Assembly: GCF_001463885.1 (NCBI RefSeq)
Contig: NZ_BBWQ01000001.1
Span: 310,001-374,000, forward strand
Source: Aureimonas altamirensis
GTDB taxonomy: Bacteria > Pseudomonadota > Alphaproteobacteria > Rhizobiales > Rhizobiaceae
Direction: 5' to 3'
Length of the DNA stretch: 64,000 nucleotides
Shown here: positions 7,228-16,085 of the stretch, in pieces
Position numbering within the stretch: position 1 is the stretch's first letter
Layout: the number at the start of each line of letters is the position of its first letter
The notes under the pieces: model-generated
Database searches by the model: none
What the model was told of the DNA's origin: nothing
The model's input: only the letters and a program-made list of their open reading frames with translations
Made by a program: the position numbers and the translations under genes

Positions 7228-8451
7228 ATGGCCGGAGCGATCTCAGCGCGCGAGGCCAGGCACCGCGTGCACGGCGCGGGTGAAATCGCCTTTCTGGATA
7301 TTCGCGATGCCGGGCCATATGTCGCCGGACATCCTTTGCTGGCGGTTCCCTGTCCTGTCGGCCGGTTCGATGCGGACCTGCACTGGCTGGTCCCACGCCG
7401 CAGTTGCCCCGTCCTGCTCGTCGATGGCGGCGACGGTACGGCGGCAGGGGCTGCCGACCGGATGTCGGCATTCGGATATGGCGACGTATGTTGGATCGAG
7501 GGCGGCGTACAAGGGTGGGCCGATGCCGGCTATACGCTCTACGAAGGCGTCAACGTGCCCAGCAAGACGCTGGGTGAACTTCTGGACGTCGAATGGCGGG
7601 TGCCCCGCATAAAGGCGGATGCACTCGCGGACTGGCAATCGGAAGCCAGGGCGTTTCATCTGTTCGACGGTCGGCCGGTCGAAGAGTTCAGCCGGACGAC
7701 GATACCGGGCGCACGGAACGCTCCGAATGGCGAGCTGGTCCACCGCGCAATGGAGTATTTTTCAGACGAGGCGCCGGTGGTCATCTGCTGCGCCGGGCGA
7801 ACCCGCAGCATCATCGGCGCCGCCAGCGTGGCGCTGGCCGGGTTCAGGCAGCCGGTCTACGCCCTGGAAAATGGTACGAGAGGCTGGCTTCTTTCGGGCC
7901 GCCACCTGATGCGCGACGCCGGCGCGCAAGCGCTTCCGCTTCTCGGTGCGCAAGCCTTGCAGGCAAGCCGCGCCAGGGCGCGGGACCTGATCCGTCAAAG
8001 CGGCCTGTCCTGCATAGAGGCCGGCAATGTTGCGGCAATGCAGGCGGAGCCCGGCCGGACGACCTTTCTGATCGATGTCCGCTCGCATGAGGAGTTCGCG
8101 GCCGGCAGTCTTGCCGGCGCGGTCCATGCGCCCTTTGTCCAACTGGTGCAGGCAAGCGACCGGTTTGTCGGCGTCCGCCGGGCCCGGCTTGTGCTGGTGG
8201 ACGATACGGGCCTGCGCGCCGCGTTGGCAGCCGTGTTTCTGCAGGCAATGAATTTCGAGGTGCATTTGCTGATCGGGGCAGAGATGTCGGCCGTGCCGAC
8301 GTGGCCGAACGGTCGTACCGTTCCGCCGCCGCCTCCGCAGGATGACAGCCCGGATGCCGCACGGCGATATCTGGAATGGGAAACGGGGCTGGTCGGCAGG
8401 CTGGACGCCGAGGAAAGGGCCGAGTTCCGCATCGGCCCATCCCCGTTCTGA
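7228..8451 (+). CDS. Protein with three rhodanese-like domains, one catalytic
   Basis: A 407-residue cytoplasmic protein starting three bases after the hydrolase. It reads as three rhodanese modules: residues 1-105, about 115-235 and about 250-375. Only the middle module has the active-site loop (CAGRTRS, Cys188); the first and third have VDGGDGT and VDDTGLR in the equivalent place and are probably structural or ligand-binding. Rhodaneses transfer sulfane sulfur or bind anions. The tight pairing with a dehalogenase-like hydrolase suggests a joint role, for example handling of a sulfur or thiol intermediate, but this is not shown by the sequence. Confidence 0.75.
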   Translation: MAGAISAREARHRVHGAGEIAFLDIRDAGPYVAGHPLLAVPCPVGRFDADLHWLVPRRSCPVLLVDGGDGTAAGAADRMSAFGYGDVCWIEGGVQGWADAGYTLYEGVNVPSKTLGELLDVEWRVPRIKADALADWQSEARAFHLFDGRPVEEFSRTTIPGARNAPNGELVHRAMEYFSDEAPVVICCAGRTRSIIGAASVALAGFRQPVYALENGTRGWLLSGRHLMRDAGAQALPLLGAQALQASRARARDLIRQSGLSCIEAGNVAAMQAEPGRTTFLIDVRSHEEFAAGSLAGAVHAPFVQLVQASDRFVGVRRARLVLVDDTGLRAALAAVFLQAMNFEVHLLIGAEMSAVPTWPNGRTVPPPPPQDDSPDAARRYLEWETGLVGRLDAEERAEFRIGPSPF

Positions 8452-8454
8452 CAA

Positions 8455-9546
8455 TCAGGCGGCTGCCGCTCCGGCTTCTGTCCCGATTGCCCTGACGATG
8501 CCTTCCAGCATGTCCTGCGTTCCGCCGGTGCCGTTGATGTCGCGCGTGCGCGTGGCCGTGTCGGACAGCGCGACCGCGATTGCCGATTGCAGCAGGCGCG
8601 CGGCCTCCACGGCCTCGCCGATGCCGCGATCGCGCCCCAGCCATTCCACCATCATCCGGGCGGATTCGATCATGGCGAACGGGTTGGCGATGCCCTTGCC
8701 GGCAATGTCCGGGGCCGAGCCATGGGTTGCCTGCGCCATGGCGATGGCGCCTTCTCCGATGCACAGGCCCGGCGCCATCCCGAGGCCGCCGACCAGCCCC
8801 GCCGCCTCGTCGGTCAGTATGTCGCCGAACATGTTGGTGGTGACGATGGTATCGAAGCTTTGCGGATCGCGGATGAGCCGGAGCGCCATCGTGTCCACGA
8901 TCACCTCGTCCATCCGCACATCCGGAAACTCGGCGGCGACGCGGTGGCACTCTTCCACGAACATGCCGCAGCCCAGCTTGAAGACGGTATTCTTGTGAAC
9001 GACCGTCAGATGCTTGCGGCGCTGCCGCGCGATCTCGAAGGCGGCTCTTGCGACGCGTGACGAGCCCTGGCGCGTTATGACGCGAACGGAGATGGTGGTG
9101 TCTTCCGTGGGGCGGAACTCGCCGGAACCCGCAACCACGTTGCGGTCCGGCTGGAAGCCTTCGTTGTTTTCGCGCACGATCACCAGGTCGATATCGTCGC
9201 GCAGCGCGCCGAGGCCGGGAAAGGCCCGCGTCGGCCGGACATTGGCAAACAGGTTGAAATGCTTGCGCATGATCGGATGCGGATTGATGGCGCCGTCGAC
9301 CTTCGGGTAGGCCTGATGCCCGATGGGCCCGAGGATGAACCCGTCCAGTTTGGCAAGTTCCTCCAGCGTATCGCGCGGCAGCGTGGTGCCGAGCGTATCC
9401 AGCGCGCGCCGGCCAATCGGAAACGGGCGCCAATCGATCGCAAGCCCGCTGGCGCGCGCGGCGGCTTTCACCGCAGCCACCGCGGCCGGCACGATCTCAT
9501 GGCCGATGTCGTCGCCTTCGAGGATGCCGATCTTCAAGTGCGTCAT
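8455..9546 (-). CDS. Isocitrate/isopropylmalate dehydrogenase family protein
   Basis: A 363-residue beta-decarboxylating dehydrogenase that oxidises a (hydroxy)malate-type acid with NAD(P). Motifs: GILEGDDIGHEIV at the N-terminus, FANVRPTRAFPG and VIVRENNEGFQ (substrate-binding arginines and glutamate), the lysine segment VVHKNTVFKLG, the metal aspartates in MFGDILTDEAAG, and the NAD-site THGSAPDIAGKGIANP. It is more distant from true LeuB and from the TtuC-like paralogue at 19 kb. It is third in an operon behind two MmgE/PrpD genes; GAGGAGGC precedes the ATG. The natural substrate is not evident. Confidence 0.88.
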   Translation of the reverse strand: MTHLKIGILEGDDIGHEIVPAAVAAVKAAARASGLAIDWRPFPIGRRALDTLGTTLPRDTLEELAKLDGFILGPIGHQAYPKVDGAINPHPIMRKHFNLFANVRPTRAFPGLGALRDDIDLVIVRENNEGFQPDRNVVAGSGEFRPTEDTTISVRVITRQGSSRVARAAFEIARQRRKHLTVVHKNTVFKLGCGMFVEECHRVAAEFPDVRMDEVIVDTMALRLIRDPQSFDTIVTTNMFGDILTDEAAGLVGGLGMAPGLCIGEGAIAMAQATHGSAPDIAGKGIANPFAMIESARMMVEWLGRDRGIGEAVEAARLLQSAIAVALSDTATRTRDINGTGGTQDMLEGIVRAIGTEAGAAAA

Positions 9547-9558
9547 GGGACTGCCTCC

Positions 9559-10902
9559 TCAGTGTGCGCTATCGTGCGCGATCGACGCTGCATCCGCGCT
9601 CGAGCCGATCTGCCAGGCCGTTTGCAGCAACCGCTCGGCCTTGTCTTCGCCGACCACCAGGGCGGCCTGTTTGCGGAATTTCCCGGAGATCGCCTCATCC
9701 GACAAAGGCCGCTCGATGCTGCCGATGGCGTGGGGCACGTCCAGCTCTATGGTGCGGCCGTCGGCAAGGGCGATGCGGATGAAAACCGCATCCTCCGGCA
9801 TCGCAGGATCGGCGACCGCCTCCACCTTGTCGCGCAGGGCGATGACTTTCGGGTCTGCCACGATGGCGTCGGTAAAGGCGGTCGGAGATCCGTCGCCGTG
9901 CAGCAGCGCTACCGCCGCCGCGTGATAGACGCTGAACTTGCCTTCCAGCCCGGTGCGCGGTGTCTTTTTGCCGGTCAGCTCCAGCACGAGCGGATGGGTG
10001 CGCAGATGAACCGAGGCGATGTCGCCGCCGTCCTGCGGCAGCCGCTCGCGCAGTTGCTGGCAGCCGTCGATCGTCGGATGGATGACGATGCCGCAGGCAA
10101 ACGGCTTGTACGAGTTCAACGCGGCTTCCCAGCGCTGGCCGAGGCCGCCGAGGATTTCGTCGTAATCCTGCTTGGTTGACAGGACATTGGCAAAGCCGCG
10201 TGGCGCCTCGATGCCGCGCTCTGAGGAATCGAAGTCGGCTTCTGCCAGAAAGGCCGCCATCGCGCCGTTCTGTGCCGCGCGCCCCGGATGGAAGCTCTTG
10301 GTCATCGTGCCGAACATTTCGCGCAGGCCGGATGCCTGTGTTGCGGCCAGGCTCAACGCCCATGTCATCTGCTGCTCCGACAGGCCAAGGAGCCGGCCCG
10401 TCGCCGCCGCGGCGCCGAAGACGCCGGCCGTGCCGGTGATATGCCAGCCCCTGTCGTAATGATCGGGGTAGACGCTGTTGCCGATACGGCATTCCACCTC
10501 GATGCCGGCGATCAACGCGGTAAGGAAGTCTTTCCCGCTGACGGCGCGCCCTTCCGAGACCGCAAGGATAGCCGAGGCGACCGGGCCGGCCGGATGGATG
10601 ATCGTCTTCAGATGCGTGTCGTCATAGTCCAGCACATGCGAGGAAATGCCGTTGACGAGCGCCGCATGGAGGGCGTCCAGCCGGTCGCCGCGCCCGATGA
10701 CCTGGGCGCTTGCCTTGCCGGAGAACGGCCTGACGGCCGCAAGCGCCCTGTCGACCGTTTCATGCGAAGCGCCCCCGAGCGCACAGCCGAACCAGTTCAC
10801 GAATGTCCGCACGCCTTCCTGGCGTACCGTATCTGGAATGGCATCGGCATCGAGCCCGACGATCCAGCGCGCGAGCTGGCGGGTTACGTCTGTCTGTTCC
10901 AT
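9559..10902 (-). CDS. MmgE/PrpD family protein (copy 1)
   Basis: A 447-residue member of the family that includes 2-methylcitrate dehydratase PrpD and cis-aconitate decarboxylase (IRG1/CadA). Residues matching the decarboxylase active site can be seen: the DDTH segment followed by IHPAG, RGWHITGTAG, the lysine in TMTKSFHPG and the histidine in VIHPTIDG. These enzymes eliminate water or CO2 from tricarboxylic acids or their analogues. The reaction here is unknown. It lies 12 bases upstream of the dehydrogenase at 8455-9546 and 64 bases downstream of the second MmgE/PrpD gene. Confidence 0.88.
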   Translation of the reverse strand: MEQTDVTRQLARWIVGLDADAIPDTVRQEGVRTFVNWFGCALGGASHETVDRALAAVRPFSGKASAQVIGRGDRLDALHAALVNGISSHVLDYDDTHLKTIIHPAGPVASAILAVSEGRAVSGKDFLTALIAGIEVECRIGNSVYPDHYDRGWHITGTAGVFGAAAATGRLLGLSEQQMTWALSLAATQASGLREMFGTMTKSFHPGRAAQNGAMAAFLAEADFDSSERGIEAPRGFANVLSTKQDYDEILGGLGQRWEAALNSYKPFACGIVIHPTIDGCQQLRERLPQDGGDIASVHLRTHPLVLELTGKKTPRTGLEGKFSVYHAAAVALLHGDGSPTAFTDAIVADPKVIALRDKVEAVADPAMPEDAVFIRIALADGRTIELDVPHAIGSIERPLSDEAISGKFRKQAALVVGEDKAERLLQTAWQIGSSADAASIAHDSAH

Positions 10903-10966
10903 GATGTTTCCGAGGTTTTCGACGCGGCGGGAGGGGCGCGTTCGATGACGCGCCCCATGCGGCGGA

Positions 10967-12379
10967 TCAGACCGTTATCAGCAGCCTGGTGATGGGATCG
11001 ACGCTCGGCAGCGTCTCCAGAACGCGGACGAGCTCGACGATCTCGTCGGCCTTCTGCCGGCTCATTCCGGCAAACTCCGCATTTTCGCGGAACTTGTCCG
11101 CAACCTCGTCGTAGCTCATCGGAAATGCCGGCGAGCCCTTGCCGAAATCCGCCCTGCCGGAGATGCGTCGGCCATCCTTCAGGTCGATGTCGATGATGGT
11201 CGTCATGAGATGGTAGCCGGCGGCCTCCGCCTCGTCGTCGATCACGAAATCGACCTTCTCGATCATCGCCTTGACGTCATCGCGGGCGACGACCTCGTCG
11301 GTGAATTCGGCAAGGCCGGCGCGCCCTTCCAGAAGCAGGATCGCCATGCAGAATTCCATCGAGAACTTCGCCTGAAGCTCATCGGTGGGCCGATGGTGGA
11401 TCAGTGCGTTCGGCATGTTGGAATTGGTGCCGACACGGACATGCACCACATCTTCGGCGCGGATGCCGTTTTCCCGGATGAGGCGCAGCATCTCCGTCAT
11501 GCCGGGATGGGTGAGCGACCCGGATGGATGCGGCTTGATGGATACGCCCGGGTTCACGAAGGTCCAGGGCTTTCCGAGGCGCCCCTCGATGGCCGCCGGG
11601 TCGTAGCCACCCCCGGCCGCCGAGAAGAAGCCGCGCGGCGCTTCCAGGATCTTCGATGTCGCCGTCCATCCATAGGCGGCGAACTGCGCCGCCGCGACGC
11701 CGCTTTCCGAGGCCTTGCCCGCATGGAAGGGCTTGGTCATCGTACCGAAATTCTCGCGCAGGCCCGCCGACTGGCTGCCCGCGATGGATAGGGCGCGCTG
11801 CGTCGTCTCCACGTCGAACCCCGATAGCCGCGATGCCGCCGCTGCCGCCGCGAACGTGCCGCAGGTGGCCGTGGCATGGAATCCTGTCTGGTAATGGCGC
11901 GGGTTGATCGCCTCGGCGATCTTGCATTCCACCTCGACGCCCAGATGGTAGGCCAGCATGAAGTCCGCGCCGGATGCGCCCGTCACTTCGGCCATTGCCA
12001 GCGCTGCCGGAAGCGCTGGTGCCGTGGGGTGGGTCAACAGGCCGTAGACCCGGTCCTTGGCGACGGCAAGCTGGGTATCGTCATAGTCGTCCGCATGGAT
12101 GCCGACGCCGTTGGCGAAAGCGGCAAAGCGGGGCGCCACCTTGCGTCCGCCACCGATGACCGTTGCCTTCCCGTCGCCGAGCGAAAGATCGTCCAGATGT
12201 TGGCGGACGAGGGCGCCGGAGCGCGCCACAGAGCCGGAAAGCGCCAGGCCGAAACCGTCCAGAATGGATTTCTTGCCGACGGCGACCAGCTCCTCCGAAA
12301 GGGTCGAGCCTTCGGTACGGACGACGAATTCCGCGACCTCTGCGGTCAGGCCGGTCTTAACGGGGGCCATCTGATTCAT
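10967..12379 (-). CDS. MmgE/PrpD family protein (copy 2)
   Basis: A 470-residue MmgE/PrpD protein, first gene of the operon that continues with copy 1 and the dehydrogenase. It has DDYDDTQ, LLTHPTAPA, GFHATATCGTF, TMTKPFHAGKA and SIKPHPSGSLTH, so the catalytic histidines and lysine are kept although DDTH has become DDTQ. AGGGAG five bases before the ATG at 12379 decides the start over an in-frame ATG at 12412. The GntR-type operator 49 bases upstream probably controls the unit. Confidence 0.88.
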   Translation of the reverse strand: MNQMAPVKTGLTAEVAEFVVRTEGSTLSEELVAVGKKSILDGFGLALSGSVARSGALVRQHLDDLSLGDGKATVIGGGRKVAPRFAAFANGVGIHADDYDDTQLAVAKDRVYGLLTHPTAPALPAALAMAEVTGASGADFMLAYHLGVEVECKIAEAINPRHYQTGFHATATCGTFAAAAAASRLSGFDVETTQRALSIAGSQSAGLRENFGTMTKPFHAGKASESGVAAAQFAAYGWTATSKILEAPRGFFSAAGGGYDPAAIEGRLGKPWTFVNPGVSIKPHPSGSLTHPGMTEMLRLIRENGIRAEDVVHVRVGTNSNMPNALIHHRPTDELQAKFSMEFCMAILLLEGRAGLAEFTDEVVARDDVKAMIEKVDFVIDDEAEAAGYHLMTTIIDIDLKDGRRISGRADFGKGSPAFPMSYDEVADKFRENAEFAGMSRQKADEIVELVRVLETLPSVDPITRLLITV

Positions 12380-12428
12380 GTTCACTCCCTCATGTTTGTC
12401 TTTGATCGACATTCTTATGAAAACTGTA

Positions 12429-12442
12429 AATTGTCAACAAAC
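12429..12442. promoter_or_regulatory. GntR-type operator (site 2)
   Basis: AATTGTCAACAAAC, a match to AAyTGTnnACArwt with two weak end bases, 49 bases ahead of the MmgE/PrpD copy 2 start and just downstream of the gntR gene at 12482-13168. A second partial half, AACTGT, lies at 12422-12427. Confidence 0.6.
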
Positions 12443-12481
12443 GACGATAAGGTTTGGGCCGATGGGGCGCCGCGCTGTTGC

Positions 12482-13168
12482 CTAGCGCGGTTTCTTGGCC
12501 TGCCGCGTGCGGGTTATGCCGTTCATGATGTGGCCTCGGGCGGCGGTCAGCGCGCGTGCCGGATCGCGGGCGGCGAGGGCGTCCACGATGGCCTTGTGCT
12601 CTTCGTTCGAGACCTGAAGCACATCGGTGCTGGACAGAGCGCGATAACGCTGGATGTGCAATTCCCGGACGAAGCTCTGGTAGATGAGGGCGAGCCGCTT
12701 GTTGCCGCCCAGTTCGGTGATGCGGCGGTGGAATTCCAGGTTGATCGGGTAATAGATGTGCACGTCGTTGAGGGATGCGACCTCGTCCATACGGTCGGTC
12801 AGCGCCCGCAACGATGCGACCTCGTCGTCGGTGATGCGTTCGGCCGCCATCATGGCCAGGCAGCCGAACACGCTGGCGCGTGCCTCGGACAGATCCTGCG
12901 CCTCGTCATTGGTGAGAGCCCGGATGAAGAAACCCCGATTGGGGATGATCTCGATCAGGCCCATGGCCGCGAGCGCGCTGCATGCCTCGCGGATGGGGCC
13001 CCGGCTGACGCCGAGGCGTTGCGAGAGGCCGTTTTCGTTGACGCGCTCGTTGGGCTTCAGCTCTCCATCGATGATCATCCGCTCGATCTCCGCCTGCACG
13101 ACATTCGCAAGGGAGCGCGTGCGCAGGAAATCGATGGCGGAAAGATTGGTATCGGTGAGCTTGGACAT
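12482..13168 (-). CDS. GntR-family regulator, FCD (FadR) subfamily
   Basis: A 228-residue transcription regulator. The winged helix-turn-helix spans about residues 15-85 with LSQRLGVSRGPIREACSAL as recognition region. The C-terminal all-helical FCD domain (about 95-215) has the metal-binding pattern of an early aspartate/glutamate pair and histidines (LEFHRRI, NEEHKAI, RGHIMNG). FCD regulators sense carboxylic acids and usually repress nearby catabolic genes. Its position between two units carrying the shared palindrome makes it a good candidate for their regulator. A hairpin at 13198-13225 separates it from the ABC operon, and a CTGACTgAGTCAG repeat at 13230-13242 lies in its promoter region. 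Confidence 0.92.
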   Translation of the reverse strand: MSKLTDTNLSAIDFLRTRSLANVVQAEIERMIIDGELKPNERVNENGLSQRLGVSRGPIREACSALAAMGLIEIIPNRGFFIRALTNDEAQDLSEARASVFGCLAMMAAERITDDEVASLRALTDRMDEVASLNDVHIYYPINLEFHRRITELGGNKRLALIYQSFVRELHIQRYRALSSTDVLQVSNEEHKAIVDALAARDPARALTAARGHIMNGITRTRQAKKPR

Positions 13169-13197
13169 CAGGAGACCATATACGGTTGCGGGTCGAT

Positions 13198-13225
13198 GGA
13201 GCGGCGTCCGGTTGGACGCCGCTCC
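13198..13225 (-). terminator. Hairpin at the end of the ABC operon
   Basis: Perfect 12-bp stem GGAGCGGCGTCC/GGACGCCGCTCC with a GGTT loop, between the permease stop and the gntR start. No T run follows on the minus strand, so termination may be partial. Confidence 0.6.
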
Positions 13226-13277
13226 CTGCCTGACTGAGTCAGTCTTGGCAATACTAGTGCATGTTGCGCCGGCTGCG

Positions 13278-15002
13278 TCAGCCCCGCGCGTTCATCTGGC
13301 TGCCACCCAGCACCGGAACCTTGTTCGCCACGTATACCACGCTGAACGAGGCGACCAGCAGGATGATGCCGAGGACGCAGATTGCGCCCAGATCGCCGCT
13401 TTCGTTGAGATCGTAGATGATGACCGAGACGAGCTTGGTGTTGGCCGTCGTCAGCAGGATCGTTGCCGACAGCTCGCGGATCGTGCCGACGAACACGAAG
13501 CACCATGCCGCGACGACGCTGGTGCGCAGCAGCGGGGCGGTTATGTCCCAGAGGGTCTTCAGCCGCGATGCCCCCATGATCCGCCCTGCTTCCTCCAGCT
13601 CGGGATGGACGCCGGCAAATGCCGACGACATCTGCTGATAGCCGGCTGGAAGCTCGATCGTGATGAAGGCGATGAGCAGGATCCAGAGCGTTCCGTAAAG
13701 CTGGAACGTCGGGTTGGCGTAGGACAGAAACAGGCCGACGCCCAGGACGATGCCGGGAATGGCGATCGGGGCCGTCGCGAGGACGCCAAGATACTGGGCC
13801 CCCGGCATGGAGCGCCGCGATACGAGGTAGGAAACCAGCAGCGCGATGCCGGTGACGATCGTTGCCGTGACGACCCCCAGGAAGAACGTATTGCGCAGCG
13901 CCAACTGCGTCGCCGAAAATTCGAACAGCACGAAGTTCCAGTGCCGCAGCGTCAGGTTTTCCAAAGTCAGGGAATCGCCGACGGTATTGGTGAAGGCCGT
14001 CTTCACGATTGCCGCATAGGGCAGGAAGATGGTCAGCGACAGGACCGAGAGCGCGAAGGTGACGGCGAGCCACTTCCACTTTCCGAGCTTGGTTATGCGC
14101 GGCGTGCCGCTTTTGCCGCCAAGAACCGTATAACCCCGCCGCCCCAGGATGGAGCGCTGCGCCCGCAGCAGCATGACGGTGATGATGAGCAGCGGGATGG
14201 CGGCCGCCGCTGCCAGACCCGGCTTGGGCGGAAACTGGAACAGGCTCCAGATCTTGGTCGTGATGACGTGGAAGCCGGCAGGGAGCGCGATGATGGCGGG
14301 CGAACCGAACATGGTGAGCGCCTGCAGAATGGCGATCAGAGTGCCGGCAAGCATGGCGGGCAGCACCATCGGTATGGTGACCTTGCGCAGCGTGGTCATG
14401 GCGCGGCCGCCCAGGATCGACGAGGCGTCCTCCAGGTCGGACGGAACCTTGTCGAGTGCGTTCGACACCAGCGTGAAGACATAAGGGAAGGTGAAGCACG
14501 CGATGGCGAAGACGAGCCCGGTGAAGGTGTAGATGTTCACCAGATGTGCCGAACGGTCGAGGCCGAACAGGTTGCGATAGGCGACGTTGACAAGGCCCGA
14601 ATTGGGCGCGGCGATGATTTCGTAGGCCACCGCGCCCAGGAAGGGCGGCGTCACGAAGGATGCCGTCACCAGAATGCGGATCAGCCGTCGCCCGGGAAGG
14701 TCCGTCCGCGCCACCAGCCAGGCCATGGGCGTTGCCACGACGCAGCAGGTGACGCCGACGGCGAGGGACATGCCCAGTGCCAGGCCGTAGGCCTTTGTCA
14801 GCGTTGGGTCGGTTATCAGCGCGGCGAAATTGGAGAAGGTGAAGCCGCCGCCCCTGTCGGAGCGGAAGCTATAGAAGAGAAGCCAGAACAGCGGCAGCAG
14901 GACGAGCACGCTGAGAAGCCCGGCCAGCAGCCCGAAGACGGGCCAGGAAAGGTCGACGCGCTTGCGCCGACCCTGCATTTCCTGCGCGATCACGGCGGTC
15001 AT
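13278..15002 (-). CDS. ABC transporter permease, fused double-domain (iron(III)/AEP type)
   Basis: A 574-residue inner-membrane permease with about 12 helices in two halves. Each half has an EAA loop that docks to the ATPase (EDASSILGGRAMTTLRKV near residue 210 and EEAGRIMGASRLKTLWDI near residue 480). The fused layout is that of FbpB, ThiP and 2-aminoethylphosphonate permeases. It lies ten bases after the binding-protein gene, in an operon of ATPase, binding protein and permease. GAGGGCAC lies before the start. Substrate is discussed under the binding protein. Confidence 0.9.
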   Translation of the reverse strand: MTAVIAQEMQGRRKRVDLSWPVFGLLAGLLSVLVLLPLFWLLFYSFRSDRGGGFTFSNFAALITDPTLTKAYGLALGMSLAVGVTCCVVATPMAWLVARTDLPGRRLIRILVTASFVTPPFLGAVAYEIIAAPNSGLVNVAYRNLFGLDRSAHLVNIYTFTGLVFAIACFTFPYVFTLVSNALDKVPSDLEDASSILGGRAMTTLRKVTIPMVLPAMLAGTLIAILQALTMFGSPAIIALPAGFHVITTKIWSLFQFPPKPGLAAAAAIPLLIITVMLLRAQRSILGRRGYTVLGGKSGTPRITKLGKWKWLAVTFALSVLSLTIFLPYAAIVKTAFTNTVGDSLTLENLTLRHWNFVLFEFSATQLALRNTFFLGVVTATIVTGIALLVSYLVSRRSMPGAQYLGVLATAPIAIPGIVLGVGLFLSYANPTFQLYGTLWILLIAFITIELPAGYQQMSSAFAGVHPELEEAGRIMGASRLKTLWDITAPLLRTSVVAAWCFVFVGTIRELSATILLTTANTKLVSVIIYDLNESGDLGAICVLGIILLVASFSVVYVANKVPVLGGSQMNARG

Positions 15003-15012
15003 CGATGTGCCC

Positions 15013-16056
15013 TCACGTGCCGAAATATTGTTCGTAATTGGACTTGATCGTATCGATCTGCTCTTCGAGCTTCAGCGGATCGATCTGCAGCACCTTGATG
15101 TCGGAAAGGGGCGTCCTGCTTTCCTTTTCGACGACCTCCGGATGGAAGGAACGCAGGCCACCGGAATCGCTGTTCAACTGCTGGGCCTCCTTGGAAAACA
15201 GGAAGGCATAGAACAGCTTGGCAGCGTCCGCGTTGGGCGCGTTCTTCAACACGGCCGCATTGCCGACAGCAAGCGGGGTGCCTTCTTCGGGATAGACGAT
15301 CTCGATCGGCACGCCCTCGTCCTTCAGGCGGAAGATATTGTACTCGTTGCCGTCGATTTCGATGGATCGCTCGCCCTGGGCCAGCTTCTTGGGTGGCTCG
15401 GTCGAGGACTGCACCTGCATGACGTTCTGCGAACCGAGCTTCTCGAAGAACTCCCAGCCAAGCAGCTCGCTGAGCGCGAAGGTTGCCGTCATCACCGTGC
15501 CGGAATAGCCGGGATGGGCCTTGACCATCTTGCCATTGTATTTCGGATCGAGAAGGTCGGTCCATGTCTTCGGCGCGTCGGCGGCATCCACGAGATCGGA
15601 GCGATAGGCAAGCACCGAAAGATGGGCGCGGTAGGCCGCGAAGTTGCCGTCCGGGTCTTTTTCCGCTTCGGGCCACAGGTCCGCCACGACCTTGGGCACC
15701 ATCGGCTCGAGCCACCCTTCGCGCTTGAAATACTCGAAATGGACCGAGTCCGATGTTTCGATCACGTCGGCATTGTAGATGCCGCTCATATATTCCTGCC
15801 CGATCCGCTGGAAGACGCGCTCGGAACCCGCGCGCTCCACCTGGACCTGGATTTCCGGATAGGACTTGCGGAATAGCTGGGCAAGCTGCTCGGCTACCGC
15901 GACGTCCGTCGCCGTATAGAAGACGACCTTGCCCTCGGCCTTGGCCGCTTCGACCAGCTCGGGTGTTATCTCATAGGGCTCCGGCGCCTGTGCCAGCGCG
16001 GATGCGCTGCCCATGGCGAAGGCCATCAGAGTGGCGGACAGATGCTTCAACCACAT
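15013..16056 (-). CDS. ABC transporter periplasmic binding protein (iron/AEP-type family)
   Basis: A 347-residue binding protein with a Sec signal peptide (LSATLMAFAMGSASALAQA) followed by the FbpA-like start EGKVVFYTATDVAVAEQL. Iron-binding members carry paired tyrosines near the C-terminus; the equivalent area here reads SDSGGLRSFHPEV, so ferric iron is unlikely. The catabolic neighbours and the GntR-type operator upstream of the operon point to an organic anion. GGAGGAAAGACAAA precedes the ATG at 16056; longer in-frame starts were rejected. Confidence 0.85.
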   Translation of the reverse strand: MWLKHLSATLMAFAMGSASALAQAPEPYEITPELVEAAKAEGKVVFYTATDVAVAEQLAQLFRKSYPEIQVQVERAGSERVFQRIGQEYMSGIYNADVIETSDSVHFEYFKREGWLEPMVPKVVADLWPEAEKDPDGNFAAYRAHLSVLAYRSDLVDAADAPKTWTDLLDPKYNGKMVKAHPGYSGTVMTATFALSELLGWEFFEKLGSQNVMQVQSSTEPPKKLAQGERSIEIDGNEYNIFRLKDEGVPIEIVYPEEGTPLAVGNAAVLKNAPNADAAKLFYAFLFSKEAQQLNSDSGGLRSFHPEVVEKESRTPLSDIKVLQIDPLKLEEQIDTIKSNYEQYFGT

Positions 16057-16085
16057 TTTGTCTTTCCTCCCTTTTTTTTGTGTTT

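Noticed and set aside
12756-15047. 763-codon plus-strand open frame
   Set aside because: It lies antisense to the gntR and ABC permease genes, has no recognisable domains and is rich in Arg/Gln/Asp. It is a GC-rich shadow frame.
13278-16056. Ferric iron importer
   Set aside because: The binding protein lacks the iron-binding tyrosine pair and the operon carries the GntR-type site.
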